Below the pieces are notes generated by a model, which saw only the letters and a program-made list of their open reading frames with translations, did no database searches and was not told the origin of the DNA. 64,000 nt of DNA from Sphagnum compactum (lineage: Eukaryota; Bryophyta; Sphagnopsida; Sphagnales): assembly GCA_965153455.1 (NCBI GenBank), contig OZ234495.1:19960875-20024874 (forward strand). Reading direction: 5' to 3'. Positions 12,661 to 23,441 of the stretch are shown in pieces. The position numbers were made by a program, and so were the translations under genes. The stretch's first letter is position 1, and the number at the start of each line of letters is the position of its first letter.

Positions 12661-15600
12661 TCAATCCTCCTTTTGGTGTTTCATTGTTACAAAGAACATG
12701 GCAAGCACCAGAGTCAGACCACTAACTGCCGTGCCAACTGCGTACCAGACAGCAGCAGCCAGAAACATTTGCACTATCACGCTGGAGGTGAACTCAGCTG
12801 GCAATGGGCCTGCTGCATGAGGAACCTCTGATGATATGGCTGCATCCATCCCACTTGTCATTCCAACGAAAACAGCTGCAGTTACAGAAGCAACAAGTGG
12901 AGCCACTGCCAAAATTGACCTCAACCAACCTGCAACCATGTTGTCAACATGGTCATAAGGAATCCAGGTCTGTCTGGGATTGCCATTTGACTGTGGATTT
13001 CTCCCATTGTCCATCACTGGCTTTGTCTTTGTGAAGCTTGTAGAAGGAAGTGGACAGGATAAGGGCTCCGCAGGAGACCAATATTCATCTTCAAAGGCAT
13101 TTGCTTTGGAGTTGATCCTTGGTGCACTAGAACCTTTTTGACGTCTCTGTGCAGCTGCTTCAAACAGTGGGCCAAGTTCTTCTGGAATAGATGGGCTTGT
13201 GTGTGACTTATATTGAAAACCAGAAGGTTTATCACTGTCAGGCAGAGTTACCCAGCTCAGTGGAATGATTGCACCTGTCGATGCACGGGCAGATTCTGGA
13301 TTCCATGAAGATATATCTCCAAACTGACTCTTGCCTATGAAGTGATGCCACCACCAACCTGCCCGGGCCTGGATGCCTTCTGCAGCTGCCATCCGTGCCT
13401 CTCTCTGACGTGCTGTCTCCTGAAAAAGGCAATCAAGTTTCCAAGAACAGGTAGACCATTCTAATGTCAGTAGATGCAGCTGATCCCAATTAGGTATCAA
13501 GAAAGGTTGTAAAAGATGATCATACAAGGTCAACGTCAGAAATGATAAGGTTGCCAGCAGGAATTATGAGAGAGATGAGAGAAACCACTTAAGGACATAA
13601 GTGAACTGTAGCCACAGACCAAGTAAGGAGAGAGGAGGCTCCGTCTTTTGCACTGCTCATGGCAGCGGTGGGATTAAAGTAAGACTTTCTTGCATTAGAT
13701 GGGTGTACTAAAAGATTGAAAGAGCACAATGTCATATTCACAAATATTTGTGGGGACAACAGGAAACCCTGACAGAATCACAAAACCAGTGTCGGGCAAG
13801 GAGTACAGGGAAATTATCATGTATGTATCCTGTACTCTCTGGGCTGGTGATCAATCAAAGCCAGCATAGGCAGGGAGGTCAAGTCATTTGAAGCCTCAAT
13901 AGGTCAATTTATTTATAGTCTTGTCTGAAGATTATATATACATGACTTCTCATTCTCCAGAGTTCTGCTCTCTATCTAGGGCTCTGCAAAATTTCAGGGT
14001 TGCCTAGACCCAGGCTCATTGACTTCATTCGTGGCTGTAGAACCCATGCCCAGTGTGGCAGCACAACAGGGAGGCAAACTTGGGTTGTTGGGAGGGCAAG
14101 GAGGGGATATGGAAAATGAAATGAAGGCAACAGAATTGTTGACAACTGGCCTAGTGGAGGACTCACTCTGGTGGGGGGATGGATAAGGTCAGGCCATACT
14201 TATGGGAATGTAATGCCATAGCCTTGTGCCAACAGCCCCTGAACCAGAGAGGAGGGCTCAATCAGTGGTGACACTGAGCAGGAGGAACTGTAGAACAACA
14301 GTATGCTTGACATCACCTAATAGGCATATAATGTGCACTCAATCAAGAGGGAGAAAGACAAAAGAGATCACATGCTGTGAGTTTGTGAGAAGACTTACCT
14401 GTAAATTTGACCTTTTCAGTTTCTCACGTTCAGCACACTTTCTTAGAAACTTGTCTGTGGTGGCAAACACATTTTCTGTTCTCTGACCTCCGTAGCTATG
14501 CATATCGATGCCCACAAGAACACGAGGTTGCTTGGACATTATGAACTCCAAGGCTGCAAGCTTCTCCCTCTCCACAAGTCTGCAAAAACAACTGGTTCAG
14601 AATCTGCAAATTCTAGGCGCAATCTCTGGGATTATACTTTGCTGCATTACCAGATGTGAATATGCAGGCTAGGTCATTCAAACTGCGTGTCTAAATTGCT
14701 GAGCCTCCTTGATTGCACAGCTTTTGCACAAGTTCACGAGGATTTTGGACAACAAAAGAAGGCAGAGTCACATGGTGCAAAGTTCTTAGCTTCAAGTGAA
14801 TGTAACTACCACCACAGAAACAACAAAAAAATGAATGCAGAAGAAGCCTGTAGTCCCCTTAGTCTGAAGCTACTGAATACCATGAGACAACCCAAGTAAT
14901 TGACCAACCTTGGGAGGATAGCCTAAGTGCTTGAAACTTCAATTTCTGAAGAGGGGGACATCCATGGACAATATTCCAAAGTACTACCCTGATGAATCTC
15001 AAACCGTGAATAGGTACCAAGAGAATGTGTGAAAGCTTACGAAATGCAGTCAACTGGACATGATCGAATGGCATCATTGATGGTGGACTCAGAGTCACCC
15101 CATTGTCCAACAGCACGTGCACGGCCATACTTATTCTCAATGGCAAAGGTGTTGGAAGCAATGAGTGCACATTTGAGGCAACCAATACATTCTACTTCAT
15201 TCACAAAGATTGCCCTGTTTTCTTCTCTTGGCCCCAGCCACTTGGAATAGATCGGCTCACCAGTGAACTCATCAAATTCTGCTCGTTCCACTCGCATCTG
15301 TAACCCCACATTACTATAATCAGCCACAGCAGAAAATCAGTGTGGTGTTTTGTCAATTCCATGGCTCACTGGTGATGCATGGATTTTGTATAGTACTGTA
15401 ACAATGAATAGAGAGCATCTTGGATGTTCCTGTTTCATTTCACATGCTTCTATCTCTCTTTCGATAGGAATTGCTGGGCTTTTGTGTCTTGTATCTGGAC
15501 CTAATCCATGTGCCACCTGACGGTGTCCAAGACTTGAGCATCAGGATTCTATTTAATTTTTTTTTAAAAGGCCAGAAATTCTTCTGTTGAGCAGATGGCC

Positions 15601-16302
15601 CGCACAAGTGAACCGGAATTTGCCAAAGCGGGATACGGGGACCACTCACGGCATCGTAAGCCGCTCGTCGCATTGGATCCGACAGGGTTTCGTAAGCATC
15701 GTTCAGCAAGATCGCCATATCATGCCCTACTTCTCCTGCAATGTCAGGATGGCATCTTTTCTGCAGCCAGCGGTATGCCTGTTTGATCTCTGGCAGACGC
15801 GCTTCAGCTTCTAACCCTAAGAGTTCATACAGGTCGTAAGCATGCTCTTCTGTCACTACTGAGCCTTTCCCCGCGTACGCCGATGCACGAGTAATAACAC
15901 CTGCAACACCGATTCATCCCAGGCACTGATAAGCTTCTCTCACGGCTCTCTCGTCACTCCGAAGTGCCAACGATGGAGTTCTGTAATTGTGGCCGGTCAT
16001 GAACTCCGGTTTCCTGATGAATGCTCAAACAGACACAAAGACGGACATCTCTCTCTTTCTGTGTCTCTCTATGTCTCGGTTCGCTAACCTGGCCTGCTCG
16101 TCCTTCGCTTCCTGCTCATTCTCCAAACGCCGACTCCTGATCGTGTCGAGATCCGAAGCTCTGACCATGCTCCGAGGCTACGCATCTGCAACGTTTTAAC
16201 ACGGGATCGTTGACGGTGGATCGTCGATTGCATCCGTAGTCGGGAAGGAAGCGAATTACAAGCGACTTGGTAATAATTGGCGGACGCCGTCGTCGTCGCC
16301 AT
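12661..16302 (-). CDS. DJC76-like: Chloroplast J-domain/ferredoxin protein (DJC76/DJC77-type)
   Basis: Five exons on the minus strand splice in phase: 16302-16089, 15900-15650, 15297-15041, 14579-14399 and 13419-12661 (1662 nt, 553 aa). All introns are GT..AG (188, 352, 461 and 979 bp). Residues 1-90 are Ser/Arg/Thr-rich and fit a plastid transit peptide. A J domain spans about 93-155 with HPD at 122-124. The bacterial-type ferredoxin domain follows, with CIGCLKC at 192-198 and CPVDC at 235-239 as 4Fe-4S ligands. Then come EKLAALEFIMSKQPR (~247) and a WWWHH motif. Two hydrophobic segments, ~466-488 and ~514-545, end in a Lys-rich tail. This order matches Arabidopsis DnaJ-ferredoxin proteins (DJC76/77/82), proposed redox-linked co-chaperones of the plastid. 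The start is the first ATG of the transit-like frame. The gene looks intact and functional. Membrane location is inferred from hydrophobicity only. Confidence 0.92.
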
Positions 16303-16786
16303 AGCTAGAAATGCTCAAAGCTTCAAGCAAGCCCCCACCGCAAACAATTGAAACCAAAAACAAATTGTTTTGTGCAATTGCACACAATTCAAACTCCAAA
16401 ATACCAAGCCTCTAGGAAGAACACATACGATCTCGAAAGAAAAGCATGGAGATGGAGTGAAAGACACGGAATATGCAGTTCCGCTTCAACTGGTGCAAAC
16501 TTCTTCCTGCTGAAAAAATCAGTTCGGAACTAATCTCAGAAACTATGAAATCGCCGAAATTATTGAAAGTTAGAAACTGAAGATTCAACTAACAAGATTC
16601 AATGGCTCTAGTCTGGATGGATGACGACAGGACACGTTGTTGAAATTGTTGGGGGGACTTCTTTCATTTTTTCCTCCTTCGGCCGCGCGTGCCCTTTTTT
16701 TTGTATACCGTTGCTTTCCAGCGACGACGGACCACGTCAGCTGTCTAAAAAGAGCCAAAAAGAGCACCCAAAAGAGCAGCAGGTAC
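16303..16786 (-). promoter_or_regulatory. 5' UTR/promoter region of the J-domain gene
   Basis: This GC-richer DNA directly upstream of the ATG at 16302 must hold the transcription start. No convincing TATA box was seen at a fixed distance. A GC-rich block at 16,680-16,740 (TTCGGCCGCGCGTGCCC) and the foldback at 16,787 mark its distal edge. Confidence 0.4.
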
Positions 16787-16878
16787 GAGCCAGCATGGTT
16801 GCGTGCGAACAAGAACCATGCAAGCACCATGCAAAGCACGCGCGCTTGCATGGTTCTTGTGCGTACGCAACCGGGCTC
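16787..16878. repeat. Short foldback, 35-39-bp arms, 18-nt loop
   Basis: The left arm 16,787-16,825 pairs with the right arm 16,844-16,878. The inner 17 bp (ACAAGAACCATGCAAGC) are perfect and the next 12 bp carry two mismatches. The outer end is looser. Size, loop and mismatch density resemble a plant microRNA precursor or a small inverted duplication. It sits about 0.5 kb upstream of the J-domain gene start. Confidence 0.85.
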
Positions 16879-16912
16879 CCGCGTGCCATGCTCCTCTTGT
16901 GCTTATTTCGTT

Positions 16913-17286
16913 TTATTGGCTCTGCCCCGAGGGAAAAGAGTTTACAATTTTTGTTTCGTTCAGGGCAGAGACTTGACAATTATGTTCTGTTATTGTCTCT
17001 GCCCGAAAGGGAAGAGACTTTACAATTTTGTTTTGTTGGCTCTGACCCAAAGGGTAGAGACTTTTGCAATTTTGTTCTATTGGCTCTGCCCAGAGAGAAG
17101 AGACTTCACAATTTTGATTTATTGACTCTGCCCAGAGAAAAGAGAACTTTAACAATTTGTTTTATTGAATCTGCCCAGAGAGAATAGAACTTTACAATTT
17201 TGTTTTATTGGCTCTGCCCAGCGAGAAGAGAGTTTATAGTTTTGATTTATTGGGTCTGCCCCAGAGAGAAAAGACTTTGCATTAGT
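16913..17286. repeat. 43-bp minisatellite, about 8 copies
   Basis: The unit is approximately TTGGCTCTGCCCAGAGAGAAGAGACTTTACAATTTTGTTTTA. TCTGCCC or a variant begins at 16921, 16998, 17041, 17085, 17127, 17170, 17213 and 17255, giving spacings of 42-44 bp after a degenerate first copy. Because 43 is not a multiple of three, the long frames that cross it on both strands are an artefact. Confidence 0.95.
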
Positions 17287-17289
17287 CAA

Positions 17290-19975
17290 ATATTTTGGAT
17301 GCTATTTTTTGGCTTGAATAGAGAACCAATCCATGGGTGACAAGTAGAAACATATCTGTACACTCTAGGCCCTAAGTGCCTTTCTTTTTTTTGTTATGGC
17401 TGCTATTATGATGATCAAACTCTAGTACACAGCTAACAGGAGGATGATACACAGTGCAACCATGGAGTATTGAACCTTTAGAAGGTTTTCAAAACCAAAA
17501 AGACCATGACCACCCTAATTGGAATGTATAGAGCAGTTACCTGTTGCTGGACAGGGTGAAGCACCATCTGTAGTTTCTCTTGTCATTGCTCCTTATGTGT
17601 GCTAATTATATTGCTGGTGTTGCTACTGGTGAAGTGCTGCTTGTTGTTGCATCTTACTCACAACTTGATTTTGCAGGAGCTGCTGCTGATTCCAAACCAC
17701 CATTTGAACATAACGCTTCATCTTCGATACCTTGCTTTTTGTCAGTTTGAAAACAAATTTACTTCCCAATTTGTCACCCCACATTCTGCATATTGGCAAG
17801 CTTGCAACACATAACGAAACCTACAATAGCGAAGCCCATATACTATTTCTATGGTACTACATCTTGAATACCAGCTCACTGTTTTATGTTGTTACTAGTT
17901 GTCTTGCTGAACACTGAAACTTTAATTATTTATTCCTACTCATCAAATGCAAGAGCTGAAGCAAGAAGTGCATTCTGCTACATGCCTGAACCAACATTCT
18001 CAATCACTACAGCAAGTCACACTCTGGTACTTGCAACCAGCACAACTAGACCAAAACTGCTATATCAACTAAAATTACACACTTCAAAATGTGCATTGTT
18101 CCCAACCTTGCTATCTGTTGTAACCAATGGTGCACAGCTTGTTGGCAAGGAACTGGAGAAATGGTTCTGTTAGAAAAGTCTTGTGAACCTGTGAATGGAG
18201 CTTCTAGTGACTCAGATTGTAGGATAGCTGTTTCTTCTGAGAACCAGATGTAGCAACCTGCTAGCAGCATTGCATTTGTTGGAGGCCATGCTGGAACTAA
18301 AGGCAATCCATTGTGATGAAGAACCAGGAAGAGGGCTATTCACTACAGCTTTAGTCTCCTCCATACAAATTTGTGTCTTCTCTAAGTCTTGCAGCAACAA
18401 TGCAGGTTCAACAGTGTCAATATCCAAACCTGTTCAATAATATTCCCCATGCTGATCAAGTCCACAATTATCTGCAAATCTTGCTGAGGAACACTCCACA
18501 TTGATCTTGAATTTTAGACCTCACCTGCAGAACATCATTTTTAAGATCTTTGCCATATAGAACATCTGATCAGTGGTGCTGATGAGATCAATCCCTTGTG
18601 TATCTATCAGCACAAGGTGAAAAACTCTAATGCAATTTCCAGTTGAGTACAACTTGACAGAACACAACACAAAATGCACGAAATCCTTTCAAACCCAACT
18701 CATTGTTCTATAATTTGCTGATGGATGACTGTTCTACAAGACTCTCGATCATGTGTTGGGCATCAAGCTTGAAGTATACCTGATTCTTGTCACATTTGCG
18801 TGCTTTGGGCGCCATTTGGGTAAACAGCCTACTGCTCCAACTAGAATTATAATTGAATGGTGCCGGTCCAGCACCAAATGATTTCTTGAATGGATCCATC
18901 TCCCAATAGTTTTTTAAGTATAGGAAGTGCTATATAGCTCAAAGCTCAAACCACACAGAGTGAAAAGTCAAAATTAGAAAGGGAAAGGTCCAAAAGCTAC
19001 AATATTGTACATTGGATATGTTAGTAGTGGCAGAAGCCTGGTCATCCTTCATGTTGGCAGACTTGTTGCTATGGTCAAGAAAACTATGAGGCTTGCATGA
19101 TCAACTGTAGAAAATTGGCCAAATCTGATCTACCACTGGCTTGATATATATCAAGATTTCAGCAGGATGGAACTGCTTGGAGGCAGGAGCAACTTGGGCT
19201 ACGTGCAAACTACATGCAAGCCCAAGTTGCTCCTACCTCCAAGTAGCTTTTAGAGCCCCGGGAACTTCATTGTCCAGACTCACTCCTTGAATGTGAGGTA
19301 GGGACACTCCTCAGATCCAGCCATGTCCCCTTCTGATAATATTTCTAGAACCAATGACCGAATGGACTACTATGACAGATTGCTCACAAGTGCATACCTA
19401 CACAAGGGCCGGGTTCTGTGGGTCTGTTTGCATTATCCAATTGCTTAGACATTGTTTTAGATAGAATCCAAAACATATACAAGGAAGAGGTAACCATGGT
19501 CGATAGTACTTGACATAATCAATCCCTACTGTAAACACGTACCTGCAACCAAAATTTCAATTTGAACACTAAAAGACATTACAGAGTGCTAGATTTAAAA
19601 CATTCATCACATGTCCCATACATTTTAATGGGTGAACATGTTGGATGGCAAGGAAAACAATGCATTGAGTAGTCCTAGCTTTCAAGAGCAAAAAAAATTA
19701 CAATATGGCAAAAGCTTTTGATCCTCTTTCTCTTACTATTTGAAATCATAGTTAGGAAGGTAAGTTCTATCAGAATCACTTAGTTAAGCTAGCGGTCTCC
19801 CTTGGAATCTACAGTAGGAATGCCAAAAGAAGCTCATTGTTGGAAGATCTATCAATCCTCATCTCTGAATCTTAATCTGAGTCAAATTCATATGATTGCC
19901 AAGAATTCTACACAAAACCTTGAAAATTCATCTTCCGAGTCATGTTCTAGCACAATTGTCTTCAACTCCAAGTAT
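17290..19975 (-). other. Possible degraded gene, unassigned
   Basis: Several minus-strand segments look coding but do not join into a recognised protein. At 18,899-18,770 there is an ATG with MDPFKKSFGAGPAPFNYN and a possible donor (AATCAG|GTATAC). At 18,427-18,210, after an acceptor TTGAACAG, the frame reads GLDIDTVEPALLLQDLEKTQ. At 17,740-17,600 there is a Gln-rich run (WNQQQLLQNQVVSKMQQQ) that meets a stop. Together they hint at an eroded Gln-rich regulator. The rest (18,900-19,970) shows no gene. Confidence 0.2.
19171..19246. repeat. Short foldback, 28-bp arms, 18-nt loop
   Basis: CTGCTTGGAGGCAGGAGCAACTTGGGCT (19,173-19,200) pairs with its complement at 19,219-19,246 with two mismatches across an 18-nt loop. 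It resembles a compact microRNA-type stem-loop or a small inverted duplication. No gene overlaps it. Confidence 0.85.
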
Positions 19976-19980
19976 GATTG

Positions 19981-22900
19981 TTAATCTTCACCTAAACGGA
20001 AGAGTGTATTCATTTGTTCAGACCATGGACGTTCCATGGACCAAGGACGCTTGATACATTGGACATCCCTGAATGTTGGCACATCAATAGTGTAGTCAAC
20101 TTCCAAGTAGAAAAGCCCTGTTTGTTGCAGTTTGTTCAACATTTCCTTTGGAACCTGTTCCAAACTAGGACACCATCCCATCCACAATGCCTTCAAGGTT
20201 GTCAATTGCCTTAGTGTGGTTGGTAGCCTCTCCAACATCACACAAGTTGTTAGGTTTAGTTGTTGCAGTGTCATCAGTTTGCCAATTGAATCTGGTAATT
20301 TTGTCAAGTACTTGTTGCATCTCAAGTCTAGAATCTTTAGATTAGCTCCAAGTCGTTCACCAATCCACGAAGGCAAGTGAATTGGAGCTTTGCAAATATC
20401 CGCCCATGATGATGGATGAATAACATGAAGAAAATATTTCTCTCCTCCACAAAAAGCAAGTTGTTCAAGTTGAACAAGGTGGGAGATGGATTGTGGGAGA
20501 GTCATTCCAGCATTGCAATCCAAGTATAAAATGCGTAACTCTGTCAACTCACTTATGATGTCCTCTGTATATATTTTCCCCACCTTGAATTCTGATGGTT
20601 TTCTCAATTGTGCAGCGCTTAGGTCCAATGACCTCAAACTTTTAAGCTTCCCAATAGGAACAAGAATGTTGATTAGTTCATCACAATTGCCAAAGTTCAA
20701 CTCTTTCAAAGCAGTTAGTTTCCCAATAAACTCTGGTAACTTGTGCATTGAGGCACACATAAATGCAGAAAAATATTCTAGACTTGTCATTTGCCCCAGG
20801 GTCTCTGGGAAGCTTTTTTGGCCAAAACAATAGGTTAACTCAAGTGTTCGTAGCCTAAACGAGTTTCCAATGGTCTCTGGTAAGCAATTTAATTTAACAC
20901 AAAGATTTAAATTTAGTGTTTGTAACGAAGCCAACCCTCCTATGGCATCTGGTAAGCTTTTCAAATTATTACAAGCACTTAAATCCAAAAATTGTAATTT
21001 GACCAAACTTCCTATGGTCTCTAGTAAGCAAGTCAATTTTCCATAAGAGTTTAAAGATAGAGTTGTAACCAAACCAATGCTCCTATGGCCTCAAGCAATA
21101 CCTCAAGTTCGTCGCAATCAATCAATTGCAACACACTCAAATTAGAAAATGTTCCATGGCTTGAAGTAATTGCTTAATCTATGACCGAAAAAATTAGAGC
21201 CATTTCAATTGGCTCAAATATTGTCCATTGAAACTAAATTCCACTTCATTTGGAGACATATTGGACATGATAAGTATCTGCAATTTGTTCATTGTACCAA
21301 AGTTCACCATTTGTCGCTTTCTAAATTGTCATAATCTCACAGTAGTACAATGGCTTCAACATTTGGAGTGACCTAAACAATAATCAAACACCAAATTGAA
21401 TTAGTTATTGATGAAGTCCGTGACCACTTGAAATGTTGATGAAGTGACGATTTTTTTTAAATGGCAACTAGGAGACAACATCTTGAACATGAAATTGACG
21501 AACAACTTGTTTGATTCAACAAAATTACTGAATTATTCTACCCAATGAAAATTACCTCATTTGTAATGAACATCCTCTCTACTTCTTCCATGTCCGAATT
21601 TCTACTTTGGTTCAAAGGGTTTTTTCCAAATGTTATTCTCACAATAGATTGACCCATATCTCGTAATTGATCATGCATGACCACTTTTTTGTCATCTGAC
21701 GCAATCCTAAGTTCCTAGTTAGACCCAAGATGGGTCTAAGTTACTCAAATAGCGGAATTGTGCGGAACTCGGGGCACGCTCCCAACTCTCAGCACTAAAA
21801 GGGGTAGAGGGGCGTGCTGAAGCTCCGAAATGGGATTAGGAAGAGTGACAAGCTTTAGTTACTCACCCGAATATGCATCAAACCAACCAACAAGTTGGTT
21901 AGTTCACTTTCTGGGGCACCTTTAGTGCTAGGACAAGCCACGGGCGACTTTGGACTCACAAGATTCACCACCGCCCGAACTCGGGGGAAGCCACCACCTT
22001 CCCCCATATAGTATTTTTTACATCTCTCCGCGGAGCCTACATCCGAATGGCTTTTTGTCTCGGGACTCCCAAGGAGGAGTCCCGAAACTATCCCGATTTG
22101 GACTCCCGCAACTTTGCGAGACTATAACTCTTTGCTCAGACCTTTGATTAGGACAAGGTTTGAAGCAAAGTTGTAGCTCTCGTCGAGAGCTTTCCAACGG
22201 TGTGTCGCACTTTACCTGCACGCACCGGGGTCGGGTCGATTCCCAACTTTTAATGGTCAGGAGTCAAATTGCTAGTTTGACTCCCGGCCCTTCTTTTTGC
22301 CATAACTTGTGCTGCAGATGTCCAAATGGCTCATGCGAGCCCATTTTCAACATTTACACTTCAATATTTTTTCAATGATATAAAGATCTCCTCAATGCGA
22401 GGTGTTTTGACCCCTGTAATCGAACTCTGAAATTTTGGGAGTCCCGAAGGACTCCCAAGTTCCGAAGGACTCCAAGTCCCCATTTCGAGAGTGTGAGTTT
22501 CATCCTCACACTCTCTCAAAGTAGGGTTGTGACATCATCACTCACTCGTATGAACAATTTGTCCTTCAAATTTTGAAAACTAATCCATGGTGAACTTTGT
22601 GGTCCACTCCATATTTGTAATGCTGCCCACTTCTAAATCAAATTCATCATTTGAAAAAATGCAAGTAATATCTAAGAACATTTCATTTTCTTCATCAACT
22701 AAGTTTTCAAAACTGATCTTTAATGGACACCAAAGCTTTTCATTTTCATTTCCACCTTCCAAAAGTTGGACACATTTCAACCTTGATAAAGCTTCTTCCC
22801 ATAATATGAAAAAGTGTTTGGTACGAAGCCAAGAACCCATGACCTTAAGACTCAATGGGAGTCCACCACAAGCGTTGACCACTTCCTTTGCAATCTTTAC

Positions 22901-23441
22901 AAATGCATATGAAGGTCATGATTCCCCAAAAACCTTGTAGGAAAAGAGTTCCAATGCTTGTTCAGGATGAAGGAATTCCATTTCAACCTTCCCATGTTCA
23001 TGTACAACATTCATGAAATCTTGCCAATTATACCTTGTCAAGATTACTTTACTGCCATTTATATTGAAGTCATTCACTTCTATACCTAATAACTTATTTA
23101 CTTGTACCTCTTTCACGTCATCCAAGATTTAAGATATTCATGAAGATCATTCAATTCCAACCCCCACGAATCCTTGAAGGTTTTCTTTTGGATTTCTTCC
23201 ATCTTCTTTTCTTGTAAATTTTTCAAGAAAATCAACTTGTGAAAATCACCATGTATTTGATGGTAAAGTTGTTTCACCGATGTGGTCTTTCCGATCCCAC
23301 CATTCCAACCACAATTATAATATTGTCATTTTGTATTGTCGTCTCAAGTTTGGCAAGATTTTTAGTGAACCCAACAATAGGATGTTGCAATGTTGGTAAC
23401 CTTGCATGCACCATTGCACTTTCTTGCACAAATATTTCATT
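19981..23441 (-). pseudogene. NB-ARC-LRR (NLR) resistance-gene pseudogene
   Basis: The order on the minus strand is a linker (HPIVGFTKNLAKLE), P-loop (23,311-23,281), kinase-2 ILDDVKEV (~23,127), GSKVILTRYNWQDF, LELFSYKVFGES, GGLPLSLKVMG (~22,860), SFENLVDEENEMFLDITC, VVMHDQLRDMG (~21,680), then a leucine-rich domain (21,072-19,981). Repeats such as CLPETIGNSFRLRTLEL recur about every 24 residues. The LDITC block and MHDQLRDMG suit a TNL-like NB-ARC. The first domain is not identified. Lesions: a one-base loss within the P-loop, a frame change before kinase-2, TGA at 22,918-22,916, a frame change near 22,585, TAA at 21,196-21,194, and a frame change near 21,065. An intron (21,555-21,373, GT..AG) separates the MHD exon from the LRR exon. 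A solo LTR interrupts the NB-ARC exon. The product cannot be a functional NLR, although the 363-codon LRR part remains open. Confidence 0.9.
21697..22534 (-). mobile_element. Solo LTR (838 bp) with 5-bp target duplication
   Basis: The insert interrupts the NLR pseudogene. Read on the minus strand it starts TGTCACAACCC and ends GCGTCA, the TG..CA ends of an LTR. It is flanked by identical TCATC at 21,692-21,696 and 22,535-22,539 (GATGA on the gene strand). Removing it with one duplication rejoins the gene frame exactly as RVSDD|KKVVMHDQLRDMG. It is richer in G+C than its surroundings and holds repeated GGACTCC/GGAGTCC motifs (22,060-22,110 and 22,438-22,480). No internal retrotransposon coding region remains, so it is a solo LTR left by recombination. 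Confidence 0.9.

Noticed and set aside
12643-13034. Plus-strand frames over the last J-domain-gene exon
   Set aside because: They are antisense shadows of a well-supported coding exon.
16621-17187. A 188-codon plus-strand open frame
   Set aside because: It runs through the foldback and the 43-bp minisatellite, and the opposite strand is equally open. Low-complexity artefact.
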